64,000 nt of DNA, from positions 3,286,001 to 3,350,000 of the forward strand of contig NZ_JADOTY010000001.1 in NCBI RefSeq assembly GCF_015751785.1. Reading direction: 5' to 3'. Shown piece by piece: positions 20,205 to 29,459 of this stretch (position 1 is the stretch's first letter; every line of letters starts with the position of its first letter). A program made the translations under genes and the position numbers. This stretch comes from Micromonospora vinacea (GTDB lineage: Bacteria > Actinomycetota > Actinomycetes > Mycobacteriales > Micromonosporaceae). Under the pieces are notes generated by a model. That model worked only from the letters and a program-made list of their open reading frames with translations, had not been told where the DNA came from and did not search any database.

Positions 20205-20735
20205 TCAGGCCAGTGCGGCCTCGGCGTCCAGGGTGACCGCCGCGGCGTGCACCACTGCGGAGATCCGCAGAGCCTCGTGCAGCTGCTCCCGGGTGAAGCC
20301 GATGCTGCGCAGCTTCTTCTCGTGCAACTCCAGGCACACCCCGCAGCCGGCGATGGCCGACACGGCGAGGCACCAGAGCTCGAAGTCGCCCTTGTCCACC
20401 CCCGGCCTCGCGATGATCTGCATCCGCAGTCGGGCCGGCATCGAGGCGTACTGCTCGTCGCCGATCAGGTGCTTGGCCCGGTAGTAGATGTTGTTCATCG
20501 CCATGATCGCCGCAGCGCCCTTGGCCGCCTCGACACCCTCCGGCCCGAGGTGCCCGAGAGCCTCGGCCGCGATCTCCCGCAGCACCACCGGGTTGCGGGC
20601 GGTCACCGCACAGGCCAGCGCGGTGCCCCAGCTCTGCGCCGGGGTCAACGCCGAGGTGCCGATGGTGGAGCCCAGGTTGAGCCTGATGTCAGTGGCGTAC
20701 TCAGGCAGGGCTGCCGTGATCGCGTCCAGGCCCAT
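20205..20735 (-). CDS. ahpD: Alkyl hydroperoxide reductase AhpD
   Basis: AhpD (176 residues) is a thiol peroxidase-like protein that recycles AhpC in mycobacteria and streptomycetes. The active site is complete: CGVC with the following His (CLELHEKK) and upstream acidic residue. Matching core segments are GTALACAVTARNP, AIMAMNNIYYRAKHLI and ADARLRMQ-like MPARLRMQIIARPGV. Its ATG is 2 nt after the stop codon of the ahpC remnant, so the ancestral ahpCD coupling survives although AhpC does not. AhpD must use another partner here or act on its own weak peroxidase activity; this is inference. Confidence 0.93.
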   Translation of the reverse strand: MGLDAITAALPEYATDIRLNLGSTIGTSALTPAQSWGTALACAVTARNPVVLREIAAEALGHLGPEGVEAAKGAAAIMAMNNIYYRAKHLIGDEQYASMPARLRMQIIARPGVDKGDFELWCLAVSAIAGCGVCLELHEKKLRSIGFTREQLHEALRISAVVHAAAVTLDAEAALA

Positions 20736-20737
20736 GG

Positions 20738-20935
20738 TCAGACCCCGGCGGCGCAGAGGGTCTCGTCGGCGATCTTCGTCGGGCTGATGGAGGTGAAGTC
20801 CATCGGCCCGACGAAGACCACACACCACGTGCCCTCGTGGGACGTGTGGTTGATCGTCTTGGACGCGTTGTTGGCGCCCAGCGATACGCAGGCGGCGAGT
20901 CCGTGCTCAGGTAAGCGGTCACTGACGGTGAGCAC
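20738..20935 (-). pseudogene. ahpC: Eroded ahpC: N-terminal 65 residues, catalytic Cys lost
   Basis: The 65-codon ORF aligns with the first third of AhpC peroxiredoxins: MLTVSDRLPEHGLAACVSL, HEGTWCVVFVGPMDFT and the loop SISPTKIA. In functional AhpC this loop reads FVCPTEIA, and its Cys is the peroxidatic residue; here Ser51 replaces it. The remaining two-thirds, including the resolving Cys, is absent, and ahpD begins 2 nt after the stop. No ahpC sequence continues in another frame. No oxyR gene is adjacent. It may persist as a translated coupling leader for ahpD. Confidence 0.75.
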
Positions 20936-21135
20936 AGGTCCTCCTTGCAGACGACGCGGTGGCCGTCATCGGATCCGTTCCAGATGCTTCCGCACGGCAG
21001 TTTCCGCCAATGAGTGGCCCGTTGGCTTGTGAAGCCGATCACGAGCGGCGGCCCGGTGCGAACGAACTCTCCGTCACCATCCCGCTATGTGGATTGTTTC
21101 TCCCAAAACAGGGGAGGGGTGGCAGAGTAGCCACC

Positions 21136-21168
21136 GTGACCAGCACCGCCCTGATTATTGCGACCTAG
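21136..21168 (+). CDS. cimA leader peptide (10 aa)
   Basis: GTG 21136 opens the peptide MTSTALIIAT, ending at TAG 21166. It carries two consecutive ATT isoleucine codons, which are rare in this genome (ATC dominates), plus Leu and Thr. A CAGAGT hexamer ends 7 nt before the GTG, so leaderless translation is possible; no good ribosome site precedes it. The Ile codons match the end product of the citramalate route. Confidence 0.65.
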   Translation: MTSTALIIAT

Positions 21169-21228
21169 CGCGCCGGCTCTCCCCTCTGCCGAGCGCGCAG
21201 ACCTCCCGCATCCGCGGGAGGTCTTTTT
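21136..21228 (+). promoter_or_regulatory. cimA transcription attenuator
   Basis: The leader ORF is followed by a GC helix at about 21168–21198 (GCGCGC-CGGC pairing GCCG-A-GCGCGC, 10-nt loop). A perfect 11-bp terminator then follows: arms AGACCTCCCGC (21199–21209) and GCGGGAGGTCT (21214–21224), and TTTT. cimA starts 22 nt later. The layout fits ribosome-mediated attenuation responding to isoleucyl-tRNA. Confidence 0.75.
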
Positions 21229-21250
21229 GTTGCTCCGAGAAAGGATCCTG

Positions 21251-22834
21251 ATGACGTTCCAGGTCTTCGACACCACGTTGCGCGACGGCGCCCAGCGCGA
21301 GGGGCTCACCTACTCGGTGGTCGACAAGCTGGCAGTGGCCCGACTGCTCGACGAGTTCGGCGTCGGCTTCATCGAGGGCGGCTGGCCGGGCGCGGTACCC
21401 AAGGACACCGAGTTCTTCCGCCGCGCCCGCACCGAACTGGACCTGCGGCACGCCGTACTCGTCGCGTTCGGCGCCACCCGCAAGGCCGGGGTTCCGGTCG
21501 CGGACGACCCCCAGGTGCGCGCCCTGCTGGATGCGCAGACGCCGGCGGTGGCCCTGGTCGCCAAGGCCGACACCCGGCATGTCGAGCGCGCGCTGCGCAC
21601 CACCGGCGCGGAGAACCTCGCGATGATCCACGACACCGTCAACCATCTCGTCCGCGAGGGCCGACGGGTCTTCGTCGACGGCGAACACTTCTTCGACGGC
21701 TACCGGCACGACCCCGCGTACGGCGCGGCAGTGGTGCAGACCGCGCTCGCCGCCGGCGCCGAGCGGATGGTGCTCTGCGACACCAACGGCGGCATGCTGC
21801 CGTCCCAGGTGACCGCAGTGATCCGCGACCTGACCGACCGGCTGGGGATCGACGCCGCGCTGCTCGGTATGCACGCCCAGAACGACACCGCCTGCGCGGT
21901 GGCCAACACGATCGCCGCGGTGGAGGCGGGCGTCCGCCACGTGCAGGGCACCGCCAACGGGTACGGCGAACGCCCGGGCAACGCCGACATCTTCGCTGTC
22001 GTCGCCAACCTCCAACTCAAGCTCGGCATGCCCGTCCTACCGGAGGGCTGCCTGGCGCAGATGGTGCGGGTCTCGCACGCCATCGCCGAGATCGCCAACA
22101 TCGCCCCCGACACCCACCAGGCGTACGCCGGGGCCGCTGCCTTCGCCCACAAGGCGGGGTTGCACGCGAGCGCGATCAAGGTCGACCCGTTGCTCTACAA
22201 CCACGTGGACCCGTCGGTGGTGGGCAACGACATGCGGATCCTGGTCACCGAGATGGCCGGTCGGGCCAGCGTCGAGCTCAAGAGTCGTGAGCTCGGCCTG
22301 GACCTGGCCGGCAGCCCGGAAGCCCTGACCCGGGTCACCAAGCGGGTCAAGGAGTTGGAGGCGGGGGGCTGGTCCTTCGAGGCGGCCGATGCCTCCTTCG
22401 AGTTGCTGGTCCGCTCCGAGCTGCCGGAGGGCAGCCCCGCTCGACCGTTCACCCTGGAGTCGTACCGGGTGTTGGTCGAGCACCGCGAGGACGGCGCGGT
22501 GGTCTCCGAGGCGACCGTCAAGATCCGGGTTCGCGGTGAGCGGGTGATCGCCACCGCCGAGGGCAACGGCCCGGTCAACGCCCTCGACGAGGCGCTGCGG
22601 GTGGGGCTGACGCGGCACTATCCGCAGCTGCGTGACTTCGAGTTGGCCGACTACAAGGTGCGCATCCTGGAGGGCAGCCACGGCACCGGCGCGGTCACCC
22701 GGGTGCTGCTGGAAACCTCCGACGGCAGCGGTCGGGACTGGACCACCGTCGGCGTCCACCCCAACGTCGTCGAGGCCAGCTGGCACGCCCTGGTGGACGC
22801 CCTCACCTACGGCCTGGCCCCCGCCTCCGTCTAA
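21251..22834 (+). CDS. cimA: Citramalate synthase CimA
   Basis: CimA (527 residues) condenses pyruvate with acetyl-CoA to (R)-citramalate, the entry to threonine-independent isoleucine synthesis. The aldolase-type barrel begins FDTTLRDGAQREGLTYS with the metal-binding Asp. HAQNDTACAVANTIAAVEAG carries the second metal-site His region, followed by VQGTANGYGERPGNADI. The C-terminal LeuA-dimer regulatory domain (EGNGPVNALDEALRVGL) is the site of isoleucine feedback in the family. The FIEGGWPG motif distinguishes it from 2-isopropylmalate and homocitrate synthases. ATG 21251 follows AAAGGA. It is preceded by an attenuator. Confidence 0.95.
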   Translation: MTFQVFDTTLRDGAQREGLTYSVVDKLAVARLLDEFGVGFIEGGWPGAVPKDTEFFRRARTELDLRHAVLVAFGATRKAGVPVADDPQVRALLDAQTPAVALVAKADTRHVERALRTTGAENLAMIHDTVNHLVREGRRVFVDGEHFFDGYRHDPAYGAAVVQTALAAGAERMVLCDTNGGMLPSQVTAVIRDLTDRLGIDAALLGMHAQNDTACAVANTIAAVEAGVRHVQGTANGYGERPGNADIFAVVANLQLKLGMPVLPEGCLAQMVRVSHAIAEIANIAPDTHQAYAGAAAFAHKAGLHASAIKVDPLLYNHVDPSVVGNDMRILVTEMAGRASVELKSRELGLDLAGSPEALTRVTKRVKELEAGGWSFEAADASFELLVRSELPEGSPARPFTLESYRVLVEHREDGAVVSEATVKIRVRGERVIATAEGNGPVNALDEALRVGLTRHYPQLRDFELADYKVRILEGSHGTGAVTRVLLETSDGSGRDWTTVGVHPNVVEASWHALVDALTYGLAPASV

Positions 22835-22871
22835 CCCCACCCCCTCCCTTCCCCCGCCCACCCCGCCCTCG

Positions 22872-22940
22872 CGATCTTGCACTTTGTGTCGACGGGATGC
22901 GGCTTATGTCGCTGATGTCGGGACAGTAAGTGCAAGATCG
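22872..22940. repeat. Intergenic palindrome, GATC-family copy 1
   Basis: The 13-nt arms CGATCTTGCACTT (22872–22884) and their exact complement (22928–22940) flank about 43 nt. The right end reads GATCGACGGGGTGGG, and the flanks (CCACCCCG … CGGGGTGG) pair further. The same arms recur at 63446–63515. It lies between convergent cimA and the EEP gene. Confidence 0.8.
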
Positions 22941-22979
22941 ACGGGGTGGGGGCGGGGGCGGGGTGGGGGTGGTGAGTGG

Positions 22980-23966
22980 TCAGGGGGTGGGGAGGGTGAG
23001 GGTGGCTTGGACGGGGCGGTGGTCGCTGCCGGGGAGGTTCAGCACCTTCACCGAGTGGACCGCTATGCGGTGGTCGACCAGGACGTGGTCGATGGTGACG
23101 GGTGGGATGAGGTCGCCGTCGTACGGACCCCAGGTGCCGGTCAGGCCCTGCCCGGTGGCGTCGGCGGCGTCGACGTAACCAGTGCGCAGCAGGGCCCGCA
23201 GTGGACTGTGGTCGAGGGTCGCGTTGAAGTCTCCGGCGAGGATCCGCAGGCCACCGTCCGGGGTGGCCGGTGGTTGGGCGGTCAGGTCGGCACGCCAGGC
23301 GCCCACCTGGTCCAGCGCGTACGGCGCCGAGGGGTGGGCCGACTCGACGCGGACCGGGGGCCCGCCGGGGACGGACACCGTCGCGTACGCCTGGCTGAAG
23401 CCCCACCCCTCAAGGTTGCGTCGGACGCCGACGTCGGTGAGCGGCCACCGTGAGTAGAGCCCGGAGCCGGCGGTGCCGACCTCCGCGTTGAGCTGCCGGT
23501 GCGGCAGCAGCGTGTCCAGGCCGAGCCGATCCAGTGCGGCCTGCGCGTCCGGGGTGAACTCCTGCACGGTGAGCACGTCCACCTGGTGTCGGCGGACCAG
23601 CTCCACAAGCGTTCCCGCGTCACCGGCGCCGGCGAGCAGATTGGCGGTGAGCAGCCGCACTGTCGGCCCGGCCGCCGTCGGCTGCGGGCTCGCCAGCGCC
23701 CGAGGTGTGACGGTGCCGAGCAACGCCACCGCCGCCAGGGCCGCGAGCGCCGCCGGCCACCAGCGCCGCAGGGCGAGCGTGAGGGCCAGGACCAGCACGC
23801 TGGCCCCCGCGACGTACGGCGTGAAGGCGAACGCCTGCACCAACGGTCCCCGGTCCAGGCCGAGCAGTCGGGCCACTGCCCAGAGGGCGGTGGGTACGAC
23901 GGCAAGCCAGCAGAGCACCGTGCCGAGCCGAGCGTTCCGGCGCGCGGGCGGAGCGTCGATGATCAC
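22980..23966 (-). CDS. Membrane endonuclease/exonuclease/phosphatase (EEP) protein
   Basis: This protein of about 328 residues has three predicted N-terminal transmembrane helices (to about residue 90), then an EEP-fold catalytic domain facing outward. Catalytic landmarks are LLTANLLAGAGD (Asn), VLTVQEFTPDA (metal-binding Glu), LAGDFNATLDHSPLR (Asp-Phe-Asn) and PGSDHRPVQATL (the final Asp-His pair). Similar membrane-bound EEP proteins occur throughout actinomycetes, and the substrate is unknown. The start is uncertain: GTG 23966 gives normal codon use, while ATG 23999 and 24029 extend into AT-rich, non-coding-looking sequence. Confidence 0.85.
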   Translation of the reverse strand: MIIDAPPARRNARLGTVLCWLAVVPTALWAVARLLGLDRGPLVQAFAFTPYVAGASVLVLALTLALRRWWPAALAALAAVALLGTVTPRALASPQPTAAGPTVRLLTANLLAGAGDAGTLVELVRRHQVDVLTVQEFTPDAQAALDRLGLDTLLPHRQLNAEVGTAGSGLYSRWPLTDVGVRRNLEGWGFSQAYATVSVPGGPPVRVESAHPSAPYALDQVGAWRADLTAQPPATPDGGLRILAGDFNATLDHSPLRALLRTGYVDAADATGQGLTGTWGPYDGDLIPPVTIDHVLVDHRIAVHSVKVLNLPGSDHRPVQATLTLPTP

Positions 23967-24046
23967 GAGAATGATCGTAGTCGGGCCCGGCGAAGCCATT
24001 TCATGAATGGTGGTGCGCTCACATTTCACAATTATCTGACGGCTGG

Positions 24047-24153
24047 TTGACAGTCCGGAAAAGCGAGATCAACTATTGACTGGCGGCTTTTTCCGGTGCT
24101 ACGTTCCATCTGGCTTAAACGACGCAACTCTGAGTAGTATCCGCAGCTCAGAG
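24047..24153 (+). promoter_or_regulatory. AT-richer promoter and hairpin upstream of the secreted-protein gene
   Basis: TTGACT (24076–24081), an 18-nt spacer and TACGTT (24100–24105) form a plausible promoter; TTGACA at 24047 with AACTAT at 24071 is a second. A perfect 7-bp hairpin, CTCTGAG/CTCAGAG, follows at 24128–24153. The transcript leader to ATG 24305 would be about 190 nt. The rest of this gene-free stretch (23967–24304) shows nothing else recognisable. Confidence 0.5.
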
Positions 24154-24304
24154 GGGATGCAGATTGTTGAGAAACCAATCTCTTCGGGTGTGAGCGAGGC
24201 AGCTTTACCTCGCCCAGCCGTCGTCGTACGCCTATTCATGGGCAGTCATCCGTCCCGCCCCGCGGGTCGGCCGAATTCGCACGGTCACACAAGGGGGACC
24301 TGTC

Positions 24305-24814
24305 ATGAGCACATCCTTCCGACGTAAGGTGGCGGCGGTCACGTTCGCTGTCCTGGGGCTCAGTCTCGCCGGTGGGGGCATCGCTATCGCCCAGCCGTCG
24401 GCGAAAGCGCCGCAGGAAGCGGTCCAGCCGGCGGCACGCGGCACGAACGCCCAGCCGCCGGTCAGCGCCGAGTCGGCGCGCATCGCGAAAGCCGCGCTGA
24501 AGGCGGGTGCGGCCACCCCACTGGTGGCCACCAACGTCTTCACCGTCGTCAACTCCAACGGCACCAAAGCGCGCGGCGGCGGCACCGTGGTCAAGTACGG
24601 CGTCGGGGAGTACGAGGTGATCTTCGGCCACACCGTCTCGGCCGGCGCCTTCCTGGCCACCCTTTCCCTGTCCGGCTCCTGCTGCATCCCGCCCGGTGGC
24701 GAGGTCTCGGTCGCCCCGCGGATCCTGACACCCAACGCGGTCTTCGTGCAGACCCGCAACTCCTTCGGGACCCCGGCCAACCTGGGCTTCACACTGCTCA
24801 CCCACACACCCTGA
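24305..24814 (+). CDS. Secreted protein of unknown function
   Basis: This 169-residue protein has a clear signal peptide (RRKVAAVTFAVLGLSLAGG, cut near AIAQP). An Ala/Pro-rich linker to about residue 65 is followed by a compact domain: NVFTVVNSNGTKARGGG, KYGVGEYEVIFGHTVS, and SGSCCIPPGGEVSVAPR with adjacent Cys. The domain looks like a small beta-sandwich and the family is not recognised. GGGGGA precedes the ATG. The long AT-richer leader suggests tight control. It is followed by a terminator at 24834 and is monocistronic. Confidence 0.8.
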   Translation: MSTSFRRKVAAVTFAVLGLSLAGGGIAIAQPSAKAPQEAVQPAARGTNAQPPVSAESARIAKAALKAGAATPLVATNVFTVVNSNGTKARGGGTVVKYGVGEYEVIFGHTVSAGAFLATLSLSGSCCIPPGGEVSVAPRILTPNAVFVQTRNSFGTPANLGFTLLTHTP

Positions 24815-24833
24815 CCGAACCGACACCTGACAC

Positions 24834-24865
24834 CCGGCCCCCGTCGCCTCCGGCGCGGGGGCCGG
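24834..24865 (+). terminator. Terminator after the secreted-protein gene
   Basis: The arms CCGGCCCCCG and CGGGGGCCGG (10 bp, perfect) have a 12-nt loop that can pair internally. It lies 20 nt after the stop codon. The remaining bases to 25106 hold no gene. Confidence 0.75.
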
Positions 24866-25106
24866 ACCCTGTCCGCCCGGCGCGGGCTGCCCGGCCGGGT
24901 CGGCGGTCCACGGGGGGGCATGCCTCCTCGAGCGGTTCGTGCCGGTCGAGCGCTCACTGGCCGGTCGCTTGACCCTTGAGCGCTCCTCGACAGACTCGCG
25001 ACGGTCGTCACCCTTCCGCGCGGCTCATCCCCATTCCGGCCACTCCGGGCCGGTCCGGCCCGCACAATCCGACGTTTGCCGAGCGTGTGCCAGGGAAGCA
25101 AGCACC

Positions 25107-26152
<1,046 letters not shown>

Positions 26153-26156
<4 letters not shown>

Positions 26157-27166
26157 GACGCGCCACCACCGCGCCCGCCGACCCCGGCCTGGCCGACCTG
26201 GCCCCGGACCAGCGCCTGCGCCGCCTGGAGCTGACCGTCACCCGTCGACTGAACGGCCTGCTGCACGGCCAGTACCGCGGCCTGCTGCCCGGCCCCGGCA
26301 GTGAACCGTCCGGCAGTCGCGAGTACCGGCCGGGCGAGGACGAGGTCCGCCGGATGGACTGGGCGGTGACGGCCCGGACCGCGGTGCCACACGTCCGGCA
26401 GGTCGACGCCGACCGGGAACTGACCACCTGGCTGCTCGTCGACGGCAGCGCCAGCATGGAGTTCGGCACCGCCGAGCTGGACAAACGGGAACTGGCGGTG
26501 GCCGCCGTCGCGGCGGTCGGTTTCCTGACCGCGGGCGTCGGCAACCGCCTCGGCGCCCAGGTGCTGCGCGCCGACGGGGTACGCCGCTTCCCGGCCCGCA
26601 GCGGTCGTACCCATCTGCTCGCACTGCTCCGCGCGCTGCTCGCCGCCCCGCGGGCCACCGCGCCCACCGACCGGCCGGGGCGTGAGCCGGCGGCCCGACC
26701 GCCCGATCTGGCCGACGGGCTCGACGCGCTGCACCGGATCGCCAACCGGCGTGGGCTGGTCGTGGTGGTCTCCGACTTCCTCGACGGACTGCCCGACGAC
26801 CCCGGCCTGACCGCGCCCTGGGAGCGGACCATGCGCCGGCTGGCCGTCCGACACCAGGTGCTGGCGATCGAGGTGACCGACCCGCGTGAGCTGGAACTGC
26901 CGGACGTCGGCCTGATCACGCTCGTCGACCCGGAGACCGGCCGGCACCGCGAGGTGTGCACATCGGACCGTGGGCTGCGCGAGCGGTACGCGGAGGCCGC
27001 CGCCGCCCAGCGCGAACAGGTCCACCAGGCGTTGCGACGCAGTGGGGCCACCCACCTGCCGCTGCGCACCGACGGGGACTGGAGCGCTGACATCGTCCGG
27101 CACGTGCACGCCCAACGTCGGTTGGCCGCCGCGCCGGCCGGCCAGCCCCGGGGAGGTGCCGCGTGA
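26153..27166 (+). CDS. DUF58 protein, MoxR operon
   Basis: This 337-residue protein carries the DUF58 signature: PGSEPSGSREYRPGEDEVRRMDW (core REYRPGEDEVRRMDW) followed by a degenerate von Willebrand A fold beginning LLVDGSASMEFG, which keeps the DxSxS metal site. No transmembrane helix is seen. Its ATG overlaps the moxR stop and its TGA overlaps the GTG of the VWA gene. In other bacteria such proteins are the substrate-binding partners of MoxR; what they mature here is unknown. Confidence 0.93.
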
Positions 27167-28122
27167 TCTGGCAGTCGCCGCTGCGACTCTGGCTGCTGCT
27201 CGGCGTGCTCGCCCTGGTCGTCGCGTACCTGGTGATGCAGCGGCGGCGCAGCCGGTACGCGGTCCGCTTCACCAACCTGCGACTGCTGGACCGGGTGGCG
27301 CCGCAGCGGCCAGCCTGGCGTCGGCACGTACCGGCCGGGCTCTTCCTGGCCATGCTGGCGCTGCTCGTGGTCGGCTTCGCCCGCCCGAGCGCCGAGGTCC
27401 GGGTGCCCAGGGAACGGGCCACCGTGATGGTGGCGGTGGACGTCTCCACGTCGATGCTCGCCACCGACGTCGAACCGGACCGGTTGGCCGCGGCGAAGGA
27501 GGCCGCCCGGCGCTTCGTCGAGGGCCTGCCCGACGAGTTCAACGTGGGTCTCGTCGCCTTCGCCGGCAGCGCCGCCGTGCTGGTGCCCCCAGGCACCGAC
27601 CGGGGCGCCCTCGACGAGGGGATCGACCGGCTCGCCGAGGGCATCACCGGCGTCCAGGGCACCGCGATCGGCGAGGCCATCAACACCTCACTCGGCGCGG
27701 TCAAGAGCCTGGACAGCGAAGCCGCGAAGGAGACCCCACCCGCCCGGGTCATCCTGCTCTCCGACGGCGCCAACACCTCCGGGATGGACCCGATGGAGGC
27801 GGCCGCGGAAGCGGTGAAGGCGGAGGTGCCGGTGCACTCGATCTCGTTCGGCACACCGTCCGGGTTCGTCGACCGCGGTGGGCGGCCCATCCAGGTGCCG
27901 GTGGACGGACAGACCCTCAAGGCGGTCGCCGAGGAGACCGGCGGCATGTTCCACGAGGCCAGCACCACCGACGAACTGCGGGCCGTCTACGAAGACATCG
28001 GTAGCTCGGTCGGTTACCGCACGGAGCGGCAGGACGTCTCGGCCCGGTTCATCGGCCTCGGACTGGTGTTCGCGATGGGCGCCGCCGCCGGCTCGATGCG
28101 CTGGTTCTCCCGACTGCCCTGA
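27163..28122 (+). CDS. Membrane VWA protein (BatA-like), MoxR operon
   Basis: This 319-residue protein has two N-terminal transmembrane helices (LWLLLGVLALVVAYLVM and FLAMLALLVVGF), a von Willebrand A domain with an intact MIDAS (VAVDVSTSMLATDV), and a final helix (FIGLGLVFAMGAAAGSM). This is the BatA layout, with the VWA domain outside the membrane. GTG 27163 overlaps the DUF58 stop (GTGA). The operon moxR–DUF58–vwa is complete, lacking the BatB-E genes of Gram-negative Bat operons. Confidence 0.93.
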   Translation: MIWQSPLRLWLLLGVLALVVAYLVMQRRRSRYAVRFTNLRLLDRVAPQRPAWRRHVPAGLFLAMLALLVVGFARPSAEVRVPRERATVMVAVDVSTSMLATDVEPDRLAAAKEAARRFVEGLPDEFNVGLVAFAGSAAVLVPPGTDRGALDEGIDRLAEGITGVQGTAIGEAINTSLGAVKSLDSEAAKETPPARVILLSDGANTSGMDPMEAAAEAVKAEVPVHSISFGTPSGFVDRGGRPIQVPVDGQTLKAVAEETGGMFHEASTTDELRAVYEDIGSSVGYRTERQDVSARFIGLGLVFAMGAAAGSMRWFSRLP

Positions 28123-28160
28123 CCGCCGCGCACAACCGACGTCGACAGTGAGGAGTACGC

Positions 28161-29030
28161 ATGGCAGTGCAGACCGGACTGGGCGAACCGCGCGGTCCCT
28201 GGTTCATCTCGCCGGAACTCGACCCGGACGGGCGCGGATGGTGGGACGCGCCCGAGCGCGACCCGGGCGGGCGACGGCCCGGGCGGCTGCTCGCCGTGCT
28301 GGCGGTGGTGGCGGTCTCGGCCGTCTCCGGTGCCCTCGCCGGTGGCGTGGTGGCCAGCCGGGACGGGGTTGGTGGCCCGGCCGCCGCGTCCGCCGCCCCG
28401 GTGCCGGCCGAACTGGTCACGGCGGCCGAGCGGACCGTACCCGGGGTGGTGTCGGTGCTGGCCGGCGGCGCGACCAGCGGGTCAGCGACCAGCGGGTCAG
28501 CGACCGGCTCCGGCTTCGCCGTCGACGACCAGCAGCACCTCATCACCAACGACCACATCCTGGCCAAGGGGGGTGGCGGGCCGGTGACAGTGGAACTGCC
28601 CGACGGCCGCCGGTTCGCCGCCGAGGTGGTCGGACGGGAGCCGCGCAGCGACCTGGCGGTGCTGAAGGTGCCGGCATCGGCCGGTCTCACCCCGCTGCCC
28701 CTGGCCAAGCCGGGTGCGACCCGGGTCGGTGAGCCGGTGCTCGCGGTCGGTTCGCCGCTCGGTCTGGCCGGAACGGTCACCGCGGGCATCGTCAGCGCGC
28801 TCGACCGGGAGGTACGGCTCGGCAACAACCGGCACAGCGCGGTGCAGACCGACGCGTCCATCAACCCCGGCAACTCCGGTGGGCCACTGGTCAACGCTCG
28901 CGGGGAGGTGGTCGGGGTGAACACCGCCATCGCCACCATCGACGGAAACGGCTCGATCGGCATCGGGTTCGCCATCCCGATCGACCAGGTGCAGCAGACC
29001 GCCGACACCATCATCGGCAAGGGCGGCTGA
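28161..29030 (+). CDS. Membrane-anchored trypsin-like serine protease (S1C), no PDZ
   Basis: This 289-residue HtrA/DegP-type protease domain sits behind one transmembrane helix (LLAVLAVVAVSAVSGALAGG). The catalytic triad is present: His in LITNDHIL, Asp in RSDLAVLKV, and Ser in NPGNSGGPLVN. The protein ends right after the catalytic domain (IPIDQVQQTADTII), so the C-terminal PDZ domain of typical HtrA proteins is missing. A 15-nt tandem repeat at about 28470–28500 encodes ATSGSATSGSATGSG. It lies 38 nt after the VWA gene and may be the last gene of the MoxR operon. Confidence 0.92.
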   Translation: MAVQTGLGEPRGPWFISPELDPDGRGWWDAPERDPGGRRPGRLLAVLAVVAVSAVSGALAGGVVASRDGVGGPAAASAAPVPAELVTAAERTVPGVVSVLAGGATSGSATSGSATGSGFAVDDQQHLITNDHILAKGGGGPVTVELPDGRRFAAEVVGREPRSDLAVLKVPASAGLTPLPLAKPGATRVGEPVLAVGSPLGLAGTVTAGIVSALDREVRLGNNRHSAVQTDASINPGNSGGPLVNARGEVVGVNTAIATIDGNGSIGIGFAIPIDQVQQTADTIIGKGG

Positions 29031-29092
29031 GCTGCCCGAACGCCCTGACCGGGGCTGCCACTGTCAGATATCCGGCCGGACAGCATCGGAGC

Positions 29093-29425
29093 ATGGAAAT
29101 ATTACGCTCGGTATGGATACTGGCGGAGGTGGAGCGTCCTCTTCTCACGGTCCTCCTGCTGGTGGGCCTGGTCATCGGATGTGCAGTGGGGTCGGCGTAC
29201 GCCCGGGCACGACGCGGGTGGAACGATTACCAGACCGTCAAGAAATCGGTGCCAGGCGCCCGCCGGGGCGCCTGGTCCCTGATCCGCGGCGTCGCCGTGA
29301 AGGCCGCGGTGATCGGGGTGCTGCTCTTCGGCGCCGTGGCGTACGCGGCCGTCGGCTCCGACGACGAGACCGCCGGGCCGGCGCCCAGCCAGTCGCCGAC
29401 GCAGAGTGAGCCTCCGCACCGATAG
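29093..29425 (+). CDS. Small membrane protein of unknown function
   Basis: This 110-residue protein has two predicted transmembrane helices, LLTVLLLVGLVIGCAVGSA and AVIGVLLFGAVAYAA, separated by a basic loop (RARRGWNDYQTVKKS), and a Pro/Ser/Thr-rich tail. ATG 29093 has no good ribosome site; GTG 29129 is an alternative. CTGTCAGATATCC at 29059 just upstream also occurs, reversed, at 1455–1467. No family is recognised. Confidence 0.6.
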   Translation: MEILRSVWILAEVERPLLTVLLLVGLVIGCAVGSAYARARRGWNDYQTVKKSVPGARRGAWSLIRGVAVKAAVIGVLLFGAVAYAAVGSDDETAGPAPSQSPTQSEPPHR

Positions 29426-29459
29426 CCCCCGGCGGGTCGTCGCGGGTTAGCCTCGGGGC

